From JBEKHT01 sp050012135 (GTDB lineage: Bacteria > Chloroflexota > Anaerolineae > Anaerolineales > RBG-16-64-43): a DNA stretch of 30,430 nucleotides. Of the stretch, positions 15,803-25,200 are shown in pieces. The stretch lies in contig JBEKHT010000029.1 in the NCBI GenBank assembly GCA_050012135.1, positions 1 to 30,430 on the forward strand. Direction: 5' to 3'. A program made the translations under genes and the position numbers. Under the pieces are notes generated by a model that searched no databases, was not told where the DNA came from, and worked only from the letters and a program-made list of their open reading frames with translations. Numbering within the stretch: the first letter of the stretch is position 1; each line of letters begins with the position of its first letter.

Positions 15803-16135
15803 GCTTTTCACTCCCGTCTCTCTTCCAAGACCGCCAGCGCGGCTCCGGGTCTATCCCAATGCTTTCACGATAATCGTAGGTTCCCCCATTTCGGCAGGAC
15901 TCGCCGGAGGGACCCAATTGCAAAAGTTACCTGAAGGAATCCAGCCTGCATCCAAACGGCGTGGGGCCGCTGTCCGTGAGATGCCTCCCCCAGATGCGGA
16001 CCGGGTATCGTGAGAGTCTGGCCATCCCCGTTTGTGCAGGGCCTCGGTTGCAGCGAAAGTTTTGCGTGGAGCGCAAATGCAACAGAGGAAAAAGCGACCT
16101 TCTCAGTGGAACAGATCGGCCTGTGAAACTGCTAC
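15803..16135. other. Intergenic region including the 3' flank of lipoprotein copy 3
   Basis: 16020-16135 repeats 6891-7006 (the 3' flank of the lipoprotein units). In 15803-16019 I see only a small palindrome, ACGATAATCGT at 15868-15878, which could be an operator upstream of the oxidoreductase. Confidence 0.45.
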
Positions 16136-16729
16136 TTACGGCGCCGGCGGGAATGCATAATGCACTTCCTTGAACTGCCCGTTCAGAGTGACGTAGAAGA
16201 GATAGGCCTCACCGACCAAGATCCCGTCCCCGTCATTGTTTTCGGGAATGTTCTCATAGACCAAAACGTACCCATCGCAGTACGATGCCCCCTTCCACCA
16301 GTAGTTCCAACTAGGCCTATTCGCGTTCGCAAAAGGGCTTGGATTCACCCCATCGTTTGGCAGGAGGGTGGTCATGCTCCGGATTAACCACTTTTGAGAG
16401 TCGGCTAACTGGGGGACCATCGAGACAGCGGCAGCACTCAGGGAGTTAGCGTAGCTCTCTTCGATACCCCTGACGCCGGCGGCATTGGTGGATCCCACGC
16501 ACTCCGCCAGCATCGTTTGGGCAATGTCCCAGACCGTTGGAACTGGTGTTGCCGTCGCGGTCGGGACCTCCGTCGGGGTTGCGGTTGGAATCGCTGTTTG
16601 GGTAGGAACAGCCATTTCGGTCTGTGCCGCGGTTTCGGTCACTGCTGGCGTTGGGGACCCCCCCTGGTTGCATCCCGAAAGGATCATCGCAAGAGCAAGA
16701 ACCAATACAAGAGCAAGCCTAGCGTTCAC
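16136..16729 (-). CDS. Lipoprotein of the local family, copy 3
   Basis: 197 residues from a GTG start. Signal peptide NARLALVLVLALAMILSGC, with lipobox L-S-G-C and Cys20. A long Thr/Pro/Ala linker follows (repeats like TATPTEVPTATATPVP), and the mature domain begins VWDIAQTMLAEC as in copy 1. The C-terminal blocks are kept: GDGILVGEAYLFY, LNGQFKEVHYAFPPAP. The middle of copy 1 (the WYVEE and HPATDYG blocks) is replaced by a shorter unrelated segment around SYANSLSAAAVSMVPQLADSQ. GGAAGAG before the GTG decides the start; an ATG at 16786 is possible but adds 19 hydrophilic residues before the signal. It shares 5' and 3' flanking DNA with copy 1. Confidence 0.75.
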   Translation of the reverse strand: MNARLALVLVLALAMILSGCNQGGSPTPAVTETAAQTEMAVPTQTAIPTATPTEVPTATATPVPTVWDIAQTMLAECVGSTNAAGVRGIEESYANSLSAAAVSMVPQLADSQKWLIRSMTTLLPNDGVNPSPFANANRPSWNYWWKGASYCDGYVLVYENIPENNDGDGILVGEAYLFYVTLNGQFKEVHYAFPPAP

Positions 16730-16858
16730 GTCGTTCTCTTCCTTCGCCTGTTTGGGCGATGGTTTGGTTCTTAATTCCTGCCCCATAGTCCAGATTGGAA
16801 AGCAAAAAGGATGAGCCCGACCTTCACTATTGAACAGACCGGCGTGTGAAATTGCTGC

Positions 16859-16894
16859 TTACGGAGCGGGCAGGAAGGTGAATGGCGCTTCCTC
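16859..16894 (-). pseudogene. Last codons of a fourth lipoprotein copy
   Basis: The minus strand encodes EEAPFTFLPAP and a TAA, matching the end of the family (KEVHYAFPPAP). The following DNA (16805-16858) resembles the start of the 3' flank of the other units. Upstream, the sequence turns into the amidohydrolase region, so only about 11 codons of this copy remain, in tandem ahead of copy 3. Confidence 0.6.
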
Positions 16895-16974
16895 GCTTGA
16901 CTGCTGTCGTTGTGACAACGCTTGTCCGATGTCTGCTTGAGATACCTGTCGGGCTGGCGCGGCTGTCCCGCGCG

Positions 16975-18003
16975 TCAGAGACGCAGGAGACGCTCGGCGT
17001 TGCCGTGCGCGATGCGATTCTTATCGGCGGGGCTGAGCGGGAGCTGCTCCAGGAAATTGCGAGCGGCCAGCATGGAGCTATAGGGGTAGTCCGCCGAGAA
17101 CATGATCCGCTCGACCCCGACTTGAAACAGCAGGTCGAGGAAATTTGGAGTGTAGTTGAAACCGCTGAAGGTGTAGTAGAGGTTCTCGCGCAGGTAAGCG
17201 CCGATCGGGCGCTCCAATTTGGTGAGCTGCGTGGGCAGATTGTGATCAAGCCTCGGCAGCATGAACGGAAGGGCTTCGCCGAGGTGGCCGATCACCAGCT
17301 GCAGATTTGGGTAGCGGTCAAATGCTCCACTGAGGATGATGCGGAGGACATGGATGGCGGTCTCAATGTGCCAACCCCAGCCTGAGGCGGCCAGCTGGGC
17401 GGTCACTTCCGGCGCAAAGTTCCCCGCGTAGGAGGCTTGGATGACCGGCTGCGGAGGCGGTGTCGGGTGCAGGTAGATGGGGACCTGGAGAGCTTCAGCA
17501 CGCTCAAGGATCGGCCAAAAAAGCGGATCGTCCAGGTAGCGACCCCGGCTGTGGCCGTTGATTACTGCTCCCTTGAAACCGTAGTCTCGGACTGTGCGTT
17601 CCAGCTCACCGGCGGCGATAACTGGGGCTGCGGTTGGCAATGCGGCAAACCCGGCAAAGCGGTTTGGATGGCGCCGAACGGCCTCCCCCAGACAGTCGTT
17701 GGTCTGGCGGGCGAGCGCCTCCGCGGCGATCGTATCGAGCTGCTCCACACCGGGAGAGTTCAGCGACAGCACCTGCAAGTCGATGCCTGCGGCGTCCATG
17801 TCTGCGATCCTGAGGTCGTCGAGATCCAACAGTTGATCGACGAGGTGGGGAGTAATTAGTGCCATTTGAGATTGGGCGTGGGCTGCTCGGACCCGCTCAC
17901 CAAGTTCACGCCCTGGACCTTCCATAAATGCCGGGGTCGCAAAGTGCTCTTCCAGGGTGATCGTTCGCAGCGTCTTTCCATTTCCGAGTTGAGACATGAG
18001 CAT
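16975..18003 (-). CDS. Amidohydrolase-superfamily decarboxylase, gamma-resorcylate decarboxylase-like
   Basis: 342 residues, a full TIM-barrel of the ACMSD/gamma-resorcylate branch. The metal site has the E-x-H form of that branch: Glu18 and His20 in T-L-E-E-H-F, His179 in I-Y-L-H-P, and Asp305 in F-S-A-D-Y-P, with His218 in ETAIHVLR and His240 in VIGHLGE. The order and spacing agree with gamma-resorcylate decarboxylase as I remember it (Glu8, His10, His164, His218, Asp287). Family members decarboxylate hydroxybenzoates or related aromatic acids without oxygen, using Mn or Zn in the cytosol. Other members are hydrolases, so the substrate is open. GGGGATAG precedes the ATG at 18003. No other aromatic-degradation gene is nearby. 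Confidence 0.85.
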   Translation of the reverse strand: MLMSQLGNGKTLRTITLEEHFATPAFMEGPGRELGERVRAAHAQSQMALITPHLVDQLLDLDDLRIADMDAAGIDLQVLSLNSPGVEQLDTIAAEALARQTNDCLGEAVRRHPNRFAGFAALPTAAPVIAAGELERTVRDYGFKGAVINGHSRGRYLDDPLFWPILERAEALQVPIYLHPTPPPQPVIQASYAGNFAPEVTAQLAASGWGWHIETAIHVLRIILSGAFDRYPNLQLVIGHLGEALPFMLPRLDHNLPTQLTKLERPIGAYLRENLYYTFSGFNYTPNFLDLLFQVGVERIMFSADYPYSSMLAARNFLEQLPLSPADKNRIAHGNAERLLRL

Positions 18004-18108
18004 CTATCCCCTTGAGCCATGAGAAGAATGTCAACTCATGAGCAACTGCTGTCCATTCGCCGAAATGGTTTTCCCTTTCCTGAATTATCCGCCAAACGAG
18101 CGTTACTT

Positions 18109-18300
18109 TCAAGAAGATCCGAGCAATTCCAAAACGCGGGACTGCGAAGCGGACAATCGCGTAACATGCCGGACAAGTTGCCCTTGTAGATGGACAATGC
18201 TCAAGTAGATTTCGTCAAATCCCTTCACCAGGCGCTCGGTAGTGGGGTTGTCGATCCCCATTTCAGGGCGGTTTTCGATAAGGTTGAGGGTAATGTCGGA
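18109..18300 (-). pseudogene. C-terminal tail of a transposase-like protein
   Basis: A 63-codon frame ends with TGA at 18109-18111. It contains IENRPEMGIDNPTTERLVK, GFDEIYLSIVHLQGQLVRHVT and RLSASQSRVLELLG. The pattern of NPTTERLLKAF, then a small beta segment, then LT/LS-x-x-Q-x-R-[IV]-L-x-L-L is one I associate with the C-terminus of IS1634-like/DDE transposases. Upstream of 18300 a stop breaks the frame and no DDE core is left, so the element is inert. The call is from memory of the motif and needs a profile search. Confidence 0.4.
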
Positions 18301-18495
18301 TTGTCAGGAAATCACCCTCCATTGGCTTTCGCCAATGCATTTGGGTGAGATGTAAAAAGGATATCGAGGCCGAAGGTCAGATTTCTGTACTTGTCCGATG
18401 TTGTGGTAGGGTTAGGTGGCTGAAGTTGCTGGGCCGGGTTTGTGCGTTGTCCATGAACCGGCCGGTTTGCAGCCCCCGTTCGCTCGCTGGCAAGA

Positions 18496-19062
18496 TTACT
18501 GCCGGTACAACCAATACCATTTGGATTGACGCTGATGAAGTTGACTGGGCTCAACCCGCTCCAGCCTAAACCCGGGTTTGAATGCCGTTTCCACGGCGTC
18601 GGGCGACAGGCCAGACCCCAGGGGGCGAGGATCCACTCCCCAGACCAGCAGCGTGCCTCCGGGTTGCATCAGCCGGGTCAGTTCCAAAGCATATCGCCGC
18701 TGCCCCGCAATGCTCAGTCCATGAAGACAACCCACATCCAACGCGATATCAAAGGGACCGGGAAGAAAGTCCAGGCAGGTCACATCGTGGACGACAAATT
18801 CCGGTTCTACCCCTGCCCGAGAGGCTTTCTCCTGGGCTTGCCGGACAGCGGTTGGGGAGATATCCACCCCGATGACGGCAAACCCCTGCTGGGAAAGATA
18901 GATTGAGTGGGTTCCCGTCCCACAGCCGAGGTCAATGGCGTTTCTCGTTTTCCCCTTGTTGGAGGCCAGTTGGGCAACTTGGGATGGAATGGTCCCATCA
19001 TCCCATCGCGGTTTGGAAATTCGATAGATCAACTCATAAATTATCCGGTCAATTGCGGCCAT
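18496..19062 (-). CDS. Class I SAM-dependent methyltransferase
   Basis: 188 residues, a compact Rossmann-fold methyltransferase. The SAM-binding motif I is AIDLGCGTGTHSIYL (residues 42-56), followed by the acidic strand-2 end VIGVDIS. Motif post-I VVHDV and motif II/III (FDIALDVGCLHGL, LMQPGGTLLVWG) are in place. The C-terminal strand QSKWYWLYRQ closes the fold. It is soluble, and the substrate is unknown since no specificity domain is added. GAGGTGCAGG precedes the ATG. The gene is single, with no co-directional partner close by. Confidence 0.85.
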   Translation of the reverse strand: MAAIDRIIYELIYRISKPRWDDGTIPSQVAQLASNKGKTRNAIDLGCGTGTHSIYLSQQGFAVIGVDISPTAVRQAQEKASRAGVEPEFVVHDVTCLDFLPGPFDIALDVGCLHGLSIAGQRRYALELTRLMQPGGTLLVWGVDPRPLGSGLSPDAVETAFKPGFRLERVEPSQLHQRQSKWYWLYRQ

Positions 19063-19960
19063 CCTGCACCTCGATCCTTGATCTTGAAGGTTTTGTCTAG
19101 CGGTAAGGTATCAAAGGGCTGTGCATCGAGTATGAAGAAAGGATGGAGAAACTGTGGAGGGTTCTGCTTACCTTTGGCCCAGCATTTGCTGGCCTAGGAA
19201 GCGTCTCTTATCGCGTTTGGCGAGGCCAGACCCTGCTTATCTTCCTTGATCTCGATATCGATCCCATCGCTAGGCAAGACGCCCATAAGATCGCCCGCGG
19301 GGTCAGGAAAATGCTCAAGCCGTTCCCGGGTCACTTCCATGACCCACGCGACAGGCCTCCCCTTGTGTCCCGTGCCCTCCTGTCCGTTCACCCATCCCTG
19401 ACAGTCGGACCTTTCGCCCTGGCGCCAGCGAGACGGGGACCCCGGTTTGAATAACTCTATTCCCACAGACGGCGTCATCCTGATGGCGACTGCCGGGCCG
19501 CGGTTCCCGACCTGTTCCTCTTGACCTGGCGAGAGATGTTCGCATAATACATGCTCAAGGGGACGAGGGACGTGTGGTTACTACGCGTCGCAAAAGGATG
19601 GTCTGAGAGGAGCGGGTTCCGTCCCCTACGGGACCAACCACATTGGCGGCCGCCGGGTTGTATCAGTTGCCATCTTGTCCGCCATGGGTGGCCCTTTGGC
19701 GAGGTGCCGATAGGAAGCCGGGGAGGGTGGTTGCTCCGGGGGGAGGGGAAGAAGATGAAGGGGCAAGATGCGCTCTACCAGGGCCTCCGAGGGGGATAAC
19801 ACGCCGTGATGGACGGCAGATGGCCCTGATGATACGTCACCGCGCGTCGGCAGTGCTGATCGAGACCGGGTCCAAATCCGGCCAAGCTGTGGGGAGGTCT
19901 CTGCACAATCGACGCCAAACGCAGCAGTCTATCCGGTGACAAGTAAAGGGAAGGCAACCG
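19063..19960. other. Long stretch without a supported gene
   Basis: Open frames at 19143-19454 (plus) and 19194-19478 (minus) overlap each other. The plus frame starts MEKLWRVLLTFGP with a GAAAGG directly in front but soon becomes Pro/Arg/Leu-rich, and the minus frame has a fairly protein-like end (PSDGIDIEIKEDKQGL). I cannot decide between a decayed gene and chance. The part from 19480 to 19960 shows nothing. Confidence 0.4.
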
Positions 19961-20632
19961 ATGACCACCTTAGACTGGGAAGAGGAATCTTGCCTGATCT
20001 GCGGCAAGGTCAATAAGTGCCCCAAGATTGCGTCCACCATTTCCCTGGGGGGACCAGACCTTGATACCAGGCCCGCACAGATGGTGCGATCCAATATTCG
20101 CTACATTATGCAACGTTGTCCATCTTGCGGTTACTGCGCCCCCCGGCTGTCCGAAGGGCCACGACGGATCAAGGAGATTGTCCAATCAGAGGCATACCGG
20201 CAACAGATCAGCCAGGAAACGTATCCGGAACTCGCCAAGAGCTTCCTTTGTTGGGCGATCATCCAAGAGGCAGTTGGCGGTTACTCCGACGCAGGTTGGG
20301 CGGCCGTCCGTGCGGCTTGGGTTTGTGACGACGCCAAGGCAGTAGAACCATACCGCCTGTGTCGAATAAGGGCAATTCAGCTTCTCCGTCGCTCGAAGGC
20401 GGCAGGTAAAGCATTCGCCGAGGGAGCCGGTCTTGAAGAAGCGATATTGGCTGACCTGCTAAGGCGAAGTGGTCAGTTTGACCAGGCAGAGGCCGCGTGT
20501 CAGGAAGGTTTGAAGAAGAACCCGGAGGCCGTAATTCAACAGATTCTCGCCTTGCAGATAGCGCTCGCCAAGCGGCAAGATGCGAGTTGTCACAGGGTTG
20601 ATGAAGCCACAACACCCGCGCAGAACCAGTAG
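19961..20632 (+). CDS. DUF2225-like zinc protein with helical repeats
   Basis: 223 residues. The N-terminal half has a Cys cluster, C-L-I-C-G-K (Cys11, Cys14) and C-P-S-C-G-Y-C (Cys53, Cys56, Cys59). Between them comes GGPDLDTRP and then NIRYIMQRCP, the order seen in DUF2225: zinc pair, polar loop with D-x-D, an aromatic strand, second zinc pair. The C-terminal half is helical with a TPR-like feel (ADLLRRSGQFDQAEAACQEGLKKNP near residues 165-190), as in other members. No enzyme activity is known for the family. AAAGGGAAGG lies 6 bases before the ATG. It stands alone, and its last 15 residues are disordered. Confidence 0.65.
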   Translation: MTTLDWEEESCLICGKVNKCPKIASTISLGGPDLDTRPAQMVRSNIRYIMQRCPSCGYCAPRLSEGPRRIKEIVQSEAYRQQISQETYPELAKSFLCWAIIQEAVGGYSDAGWAAVRAAWVCDDAKAVEPYRLCRIRAIQLLRRSKAAGKAFAEGAGLEEAILADLLRRSGQFDQAEAACQEGLKKNPEAVIQQILALQIALAKRQDASCHRVDEATTPAQNQ

Positions 20633-20728
20633 GTTGATAGCTGTGGCATGTCCGCCCACCAAACGGAACCCGCCGCCAGCCTGCCCTGGCCGGGCAGCTT
20701 ACCTCCCAGCCGATAGGCCGCCATCCCG

Positions 20729-21100
20729 ATGCAGGAGCCTACTGAGTTGACGGTGGAATTCCTCGATCCGTTCGCTTGGCCCCACCTGCCCGACGCGCCA
20801 TCTGTTTTCCGGGTGTCGGAATGCCTGAAGCGAGGAGTCTATTTCTGGACCGTTCCAACCCCCGAGGGTCACTTGGTCTACGACGTCGAAGAATCCGGGC
20901 GCTCGTTTCAAATGCGCCTTCTCGCGCATTCCAAGGAACACGCTGCAGGATTCGACCACGATTATTGCCAGGAGGGATTCGTCTCTGTCCTGGAATCTGT
21001 ATATCAGCAAGATGATCGCGCAGCGTTTCGGAGGTGGCTGCCTGAGCGATCGGAACAGGAACGCTCGCCTTCAGGGCAGAAAGGGCACTCCAAGAACCCA
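20729..21100 (+). pseudogene. Truncated GIY-YIG-like protein
   Basis: The frame from ATG 20729 opens with ELTVEFLDPFAWP and continues CLKRGVYFWTVPTPEGHLVYDVEESGRSF and RLLAHSKEH. The pattern G-(I/V)-Y-x-W-T-V, then L-V-x-Y-(I/V)-G-E-(T/S)-G-R-S-F and a helix R-x-x-E-H is the GIY-YIG core. Here the second tyrosine and the glycine are replaced (YDVEESG), which should abolish cleavage. After about residue 110 the translation loses protein character and the open frame simply runs on to 21409 through the next gene in another frame. It is a truncated or decayed copy. Confidence 0.45.
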
Positions 21101-21140
21101 GATGGTTTAGCGCTCTTGAGAATAGAAAGGCAAGTGTGTC

Positions 21141-21857
21141 TTGATTCAATATGGTACTTGGAGCCCCTACGCAGGCAGCGACGCATTGTTACTAGCTGTA
21201 GCGCTTCTTGTCATCGGAGGTGTCTTGGCATATCTGGGAACCCGGTTGCATCGTTCGGTCGGGGTCAACAGACCTGGAACTGCTGTCAGCATCCTACTGG
21301 TAGTAATCTGGGTTCTTTCCTATGCTACATTGGGGATAGCTGTCGGCACTTACATGAGAGCGCTGTACCAGCAGTATGGGAACGTCACCCTGCCAACAAA
21401 CCCGATTAGTCCAATTACTAGTCTATCTGGCTTGGTTGCCTTTGTCGTGATTGCATATTTGGCCAGACGTCATGGGGTGAAGATTGCGGTAGGTAGCGCC
21501 ATTGTTGGCACAATAGCAGCGCCGATGATATTCGAACTCCCATTCGACCTGATCGTCATGTTCAGAACATACCCTCCCATGCCCGCAACACAATTCACGC
21601 TGCTCTACTTCCTGCCTCTATTCCTCCTGGAGATTTCAAGTTTCTCACTGCTGACGTTGTCCCCCTTAGCGAGATTGTCGAAGTACACCCTGTTCTCTCT
21701 GGCAGCAATGTTCTTTGTGTTCGCGGTTTGGGCTTTGCTAGGTTTCTCATATCCTTCCCACCCAATACCCATTGCTCTTAACGCGGTATCAAAGATACTG
21801 AGCTTCGTGGCGGCCATCACATTCTTTCTTCCCCAGAAAGGAATTGCAACAAAGTAG
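21141..21857 (+). CDS. Seven-helix membrane protein of unknown function
   Basis: 238 residues with about seven hydrophobic helices: ALLLAVALLVIGGVLAYLG, VSILLVVIWVLSYATLG, LSGLVAFVVIAYLA, VGSAIVGTIAAPMIFELPF, FTLLYFLPLFLLEISSF, LFSLAAMFFVFAVWALLGF and LSFVAAITFFL. The loops are short, with basic residues on alternating sides (LARRHGVK), and no transporter motif is seen. The base composition is clearly lower in GC than its neighbours, which suggests separate acquisition. The start is TTG at 21141, preceded by AAAGGCAAG; no ATG or GTG in frame would keep the first helix. The longer ORF at 20729-21409 overlaps it in another frame and is not real there. Confidence 0.7.
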   Translation: MIQYGTWSPYAGSDALLLAVALLVIGGVLAYLGTRLHRSVGVNRPGTAVSILLVVIWVLSYATLGIAVGTYMRALYQQYGNVTLPTNPISPITSLSGLVAFVVIAYLARRHGVKIAVGSAIVGTIAAPMIFELPFDLIVMFRTYPPMPATQFTLLYFLPLFLLEISSFSLLTLSPLARLSKYTLFSLAAMFFVFAVWALLGFSYPSHPIPIALNAVSKILSFVAAITFFLPQKGIATK

Positions 21858-22277
21858 AGCGGTTTGTGTTGACAATACTGGAAAAGAGTGTCCATCAGGC
21901 AAAATGGATCATATTAATGGCCGACATGCGCTTGCAGTTGAGGCACCAACTGGCGGCGAATAGTCGCGGCGCCCTTGTCGCTCAGGGAGAGAAGGCCGAG
22001 ATTTGGCCGGGGGTACATGGCCGGGCCCATCGGGAGTCGGTCATTGATTGCGTAAGCAGCTACCCATTGATTGCCCCTTCAATTGCAGCGCTCATGTCTG
22101 TGTATAGGTTCCTGCTGCCTCCTCTCGAGGTCGAGGCCGGCCTTAGACTTCGGATAGAGGCCGCATTGGCCAGAACAGCTCATCTCGCTGGATCCATATG
22201 AACCCACGTGGGGACGTGCGCGTCCGGGCCGGCCCCGACCGGCCGCAAGCTGATCGATACGTAACCCGGATCGCAGG
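21858..22277. other. Intergenic region before addB
   Basis: A GTG-started frame at 21866-22201 (111 codons) has a protein-like end (APSIAALMSVYRFLLPPLEVEAGLRLRIEAALARTAHLAG), but no ribosome binding site and no family. I leave it as an uncertain ORF. The last 80 bases hold two strong adjacent hairpins (listed separately). Confidence 0.4.
22205..22244 (+). promoter_or_regulatory. Two adjacent hairpins in the addB leader
   Basis: CACGT (22205-22209) pairs with ACGTG (22214-22218) around a GGGG loop, and GGCCGG (22227-22232) pairs with CCGGCC (22239-22244) around a six-base loop. They end 33 bases before the addB start codon. No T-tract follows, so they are more likely mRNA leader structure or protein-binding palindromes than a terminator. 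Confidence 0.35.
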
Positions 22278-25200
22278 ATGACCATCACTCTGCTCGTCTC
22301 ACCTTCGGCCAGCGGCAAGACGCAGTACTGCATTGAGCGGGCGCGCCAGCTTCTTGCAGAACGCAAGCTCCAGCCAGCCTGGGTTCTTGTCCCTGACCGC
22401 TTGCAGACATCTGCCGTCCGTCGCCGCCTGGCCTCCTCCGGAGGGGCGATCGGGATCCACCTCGGCACATTTGGTGATCTGTATCAAATGCTGCTGCTCC
22501 GCGTTGGGCAGTCGCCGCCGGTCAGTTCGGAGCCCATGGTTTACCGGCTCATCGAGAGTGCCGTCAAAGACCTGGTTGGGAAGGGGGAACTCGCCTACTA
22601 CGGCTCAGTCGCCCACATACCCGGCTTCATCCATGCCATCCGAAGCCGGGTAGCGGAACTTAAGCAGGCGCGTGTCTTTCCGGAGGCGTTTCTTGAGCAA
22701 GCCAAGAACCACGGGCCGGCGCTTGGCGAAATAGCCAAGGCGTACGCGGCCTATCAGGTGAGGCTCCAGGCGGCAGGCTGGGTCGACCCCGAGGGATTGA
22801 ACTGGCTGGCCGTCGAGGTGCTTGAGCGCAACCCGGGCCTCGTCGGAGACGTCCGGCTCGTCATCGTCGATGGCTTCGATTCCTTTAACGGAGCGCAGCT
22901 GGCTGCCATCCAGCTGCTGGGGGAGGCCGTGCCTGAGGTCATGGTCACGCTGCCCGGCTCCCCTGACATGCGTCGAGGGAGGTATCGCCGATTCGCTCGA
23001 TCCCTCGCTGACTTGGAGACGGCGATCCCCACCGCGGTCGTGCAGGACCTCTCCCGCCAACCGGCACTGCCCGATCCGCTGAAGCACATTGAGATGGGGC
23101 TGTTTGAGTCTGAGGCCTTGCCCCAGGCCGCCGATGGCTGCGTCTTCTTTATCGAAGCGCGCACGCCGGTGGATGAGGCGCGCGAAGCGCTTCGCTGGAT
23201 CAAAGCCCGCATCCTGCGCGATGGGCTGCGCCCCGATGAGTGCGCCCTCGTCACCCCTGACCCCGAGCGCTACCGTCCCTACCTGCGGGAAGCTGGCGCC
23301 GAGTTTGGGATGCCGCTCCGCTTCACGCATGGCGACGCCCTGGCTTCGACCCCGGGAATCGCCGCGCTCCTCGATCTGCTCGAACTTCACGGGCAGAACT
23401 GGTCGCGCCCGTTGGCGCTCGAGGCTGTCCGCTCCCCGTACTTCGACCTCAGCCGCTTCGGCCTCACCCCGCGGGATGCGGAGCCTCTCGAACTGGTTGG
23501 CCTGACGGGTCCGGTGATCGCAGGCCTTGACCAGTGGCAGGACAGCCTCGCCCGGTTGGCGCGCCTGGAGCAACCTCCGCCAAGCGAGGAGGGTGAACAC
23601 CCGCAAGCCCCGAGTCTGCCCGTAGGAGCACAGGCCGAATCATTGTGGCGGAGCCTGCAGGCAGTGAGTGCTCGCCTCGCACCCCCAGAACCTCAGCCAA
23701 CCCATGCCTGGGTGCGCTGGGTTGAGGACCTGCTGGAGGAACTCTCCTTCTTTGAGCGACAGGAGACCGAAATTGACCAGGCCAGCGCGCTGGGTCTGCG
23801 GGAGACGTTTCGTGCCCTCGTCCTGGGCGAGCGTGTGGCCGGAGAGACAGCCGTCGAGTACAAAGACTTCCTGGGCGAGCTGCGCAGCACGCTTGAGGGG
23901 AACTACACCCAGGACCTGCCCTTGTTTGGCCAGCCTGCGGTGCTCGTATTGCGGGTCCTGGAGGCCCGCGGCCTGCGTTTCCGCGCCGTCGCCGTGCTGG
24001 GTCTCTCCGAAGGAGTCTTCCCCGAGGTGGAACGTGAGGACCCCTTCATGAGCGAAAAGGTGCGCGCCGACCTCGGGCTCGAGCCGCGGCTTGAAAGGGA
24101 ACAGGCCGGCCTCTTCTACCAGGCGGTCACCCGGGCAGACCAGTTCCTGCTGCTCACGCGTCCAACGCTGGCCGACGATGGGGAGCGCTGGGAGCCATCA
24201 CCCTACTGGAATGCTGCAACTTCCCTGTTCACGGGGCCGCCGGTGCTGATCCGGCCGGACGACCCGCGACCACTGGCCGATGGCGCCTCATCCGAGGAGG
24301 TCCTGTTCTCTGCTGTCCGGCGAGGGAGTCTGGCCGCTTCTTTCGGTGAACTCCTCCCGCGATTCGAGCAACTGCGGCATGCCCGCGATGTCCTCCAGGC
24401 CCGCCTGGCGCGCGAGGCCGCGGGCCCCTTCGAGGGGGACCTCTCGACAGCAAAGGATGCGCTGGTGAACGCCTTCGGGCCCGAGCATGTCTGGAGCCCA
24501 AGCCGGCTCGAGAGCTACGGCACCTGCCCCCACCTTTTCTTCGCTGCGCAGGCCTTGAAACTGGAGCCCAGAGAGCCCCCGCAGGTTGGGTTGGATCCCC
24601 TGCAGCTCGGCAACATGCTGCATGCGATCCTGGAGAAGGCCTATCGCGAAGCTAAGGATCGTGGCGATCCGGAGTCCGTGCTCACTTCCCTCCAAGGGGT
24701 TGCACGGGCCGAGTTCGCCGCGGCGCCGCAGCGTTACGGCTTCCGCCCATCGGCGATCTGGGACGTTGAGCAAGCGTACCTCCTCGACCGGCTGTTCGAG
24801 ACCGTGCGAGGCTTGGCCGGCCTGGGAGGTGGATGGGTACCGACCGCGCTGGAGCGCTCCTTCGGCCGAGACGAGATTCCTCCCCTTGAGCTGAGTATCG
24901 ATGGCCGGCCCGTGCTCTTGCGCGGCGTCATCGACCGCGTCGACACCAACCAGAACGGGCAGGTGCGCGTCCTGGATTACAAGACCGGCTCCAGCCACTT
25001 GGCACCGCAAGATCTCATCGGTGGACAGCGTCTGCAGCTGCCGCTCTACGCGCTGGCCGCGCGAGACGCCTTGGAGTTGGGCGAGCCTGTTGAAGGTCTC
25101 TATTGGGCCATCCTGGCAGGGCGCGCCGGATCCCTCAGGCTCTCCCGTTTCAATTATCAGGCCGAAGACGCGACGTATCGTGGTCCCGCCGGAGCCGCCC

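Noticed and set aside
20729..21409. A full 226-residue protein in this frame
   Set aside because: Only the first 110 residues look like a protein; the rest overlaps the membrane-protein gene in another frame.
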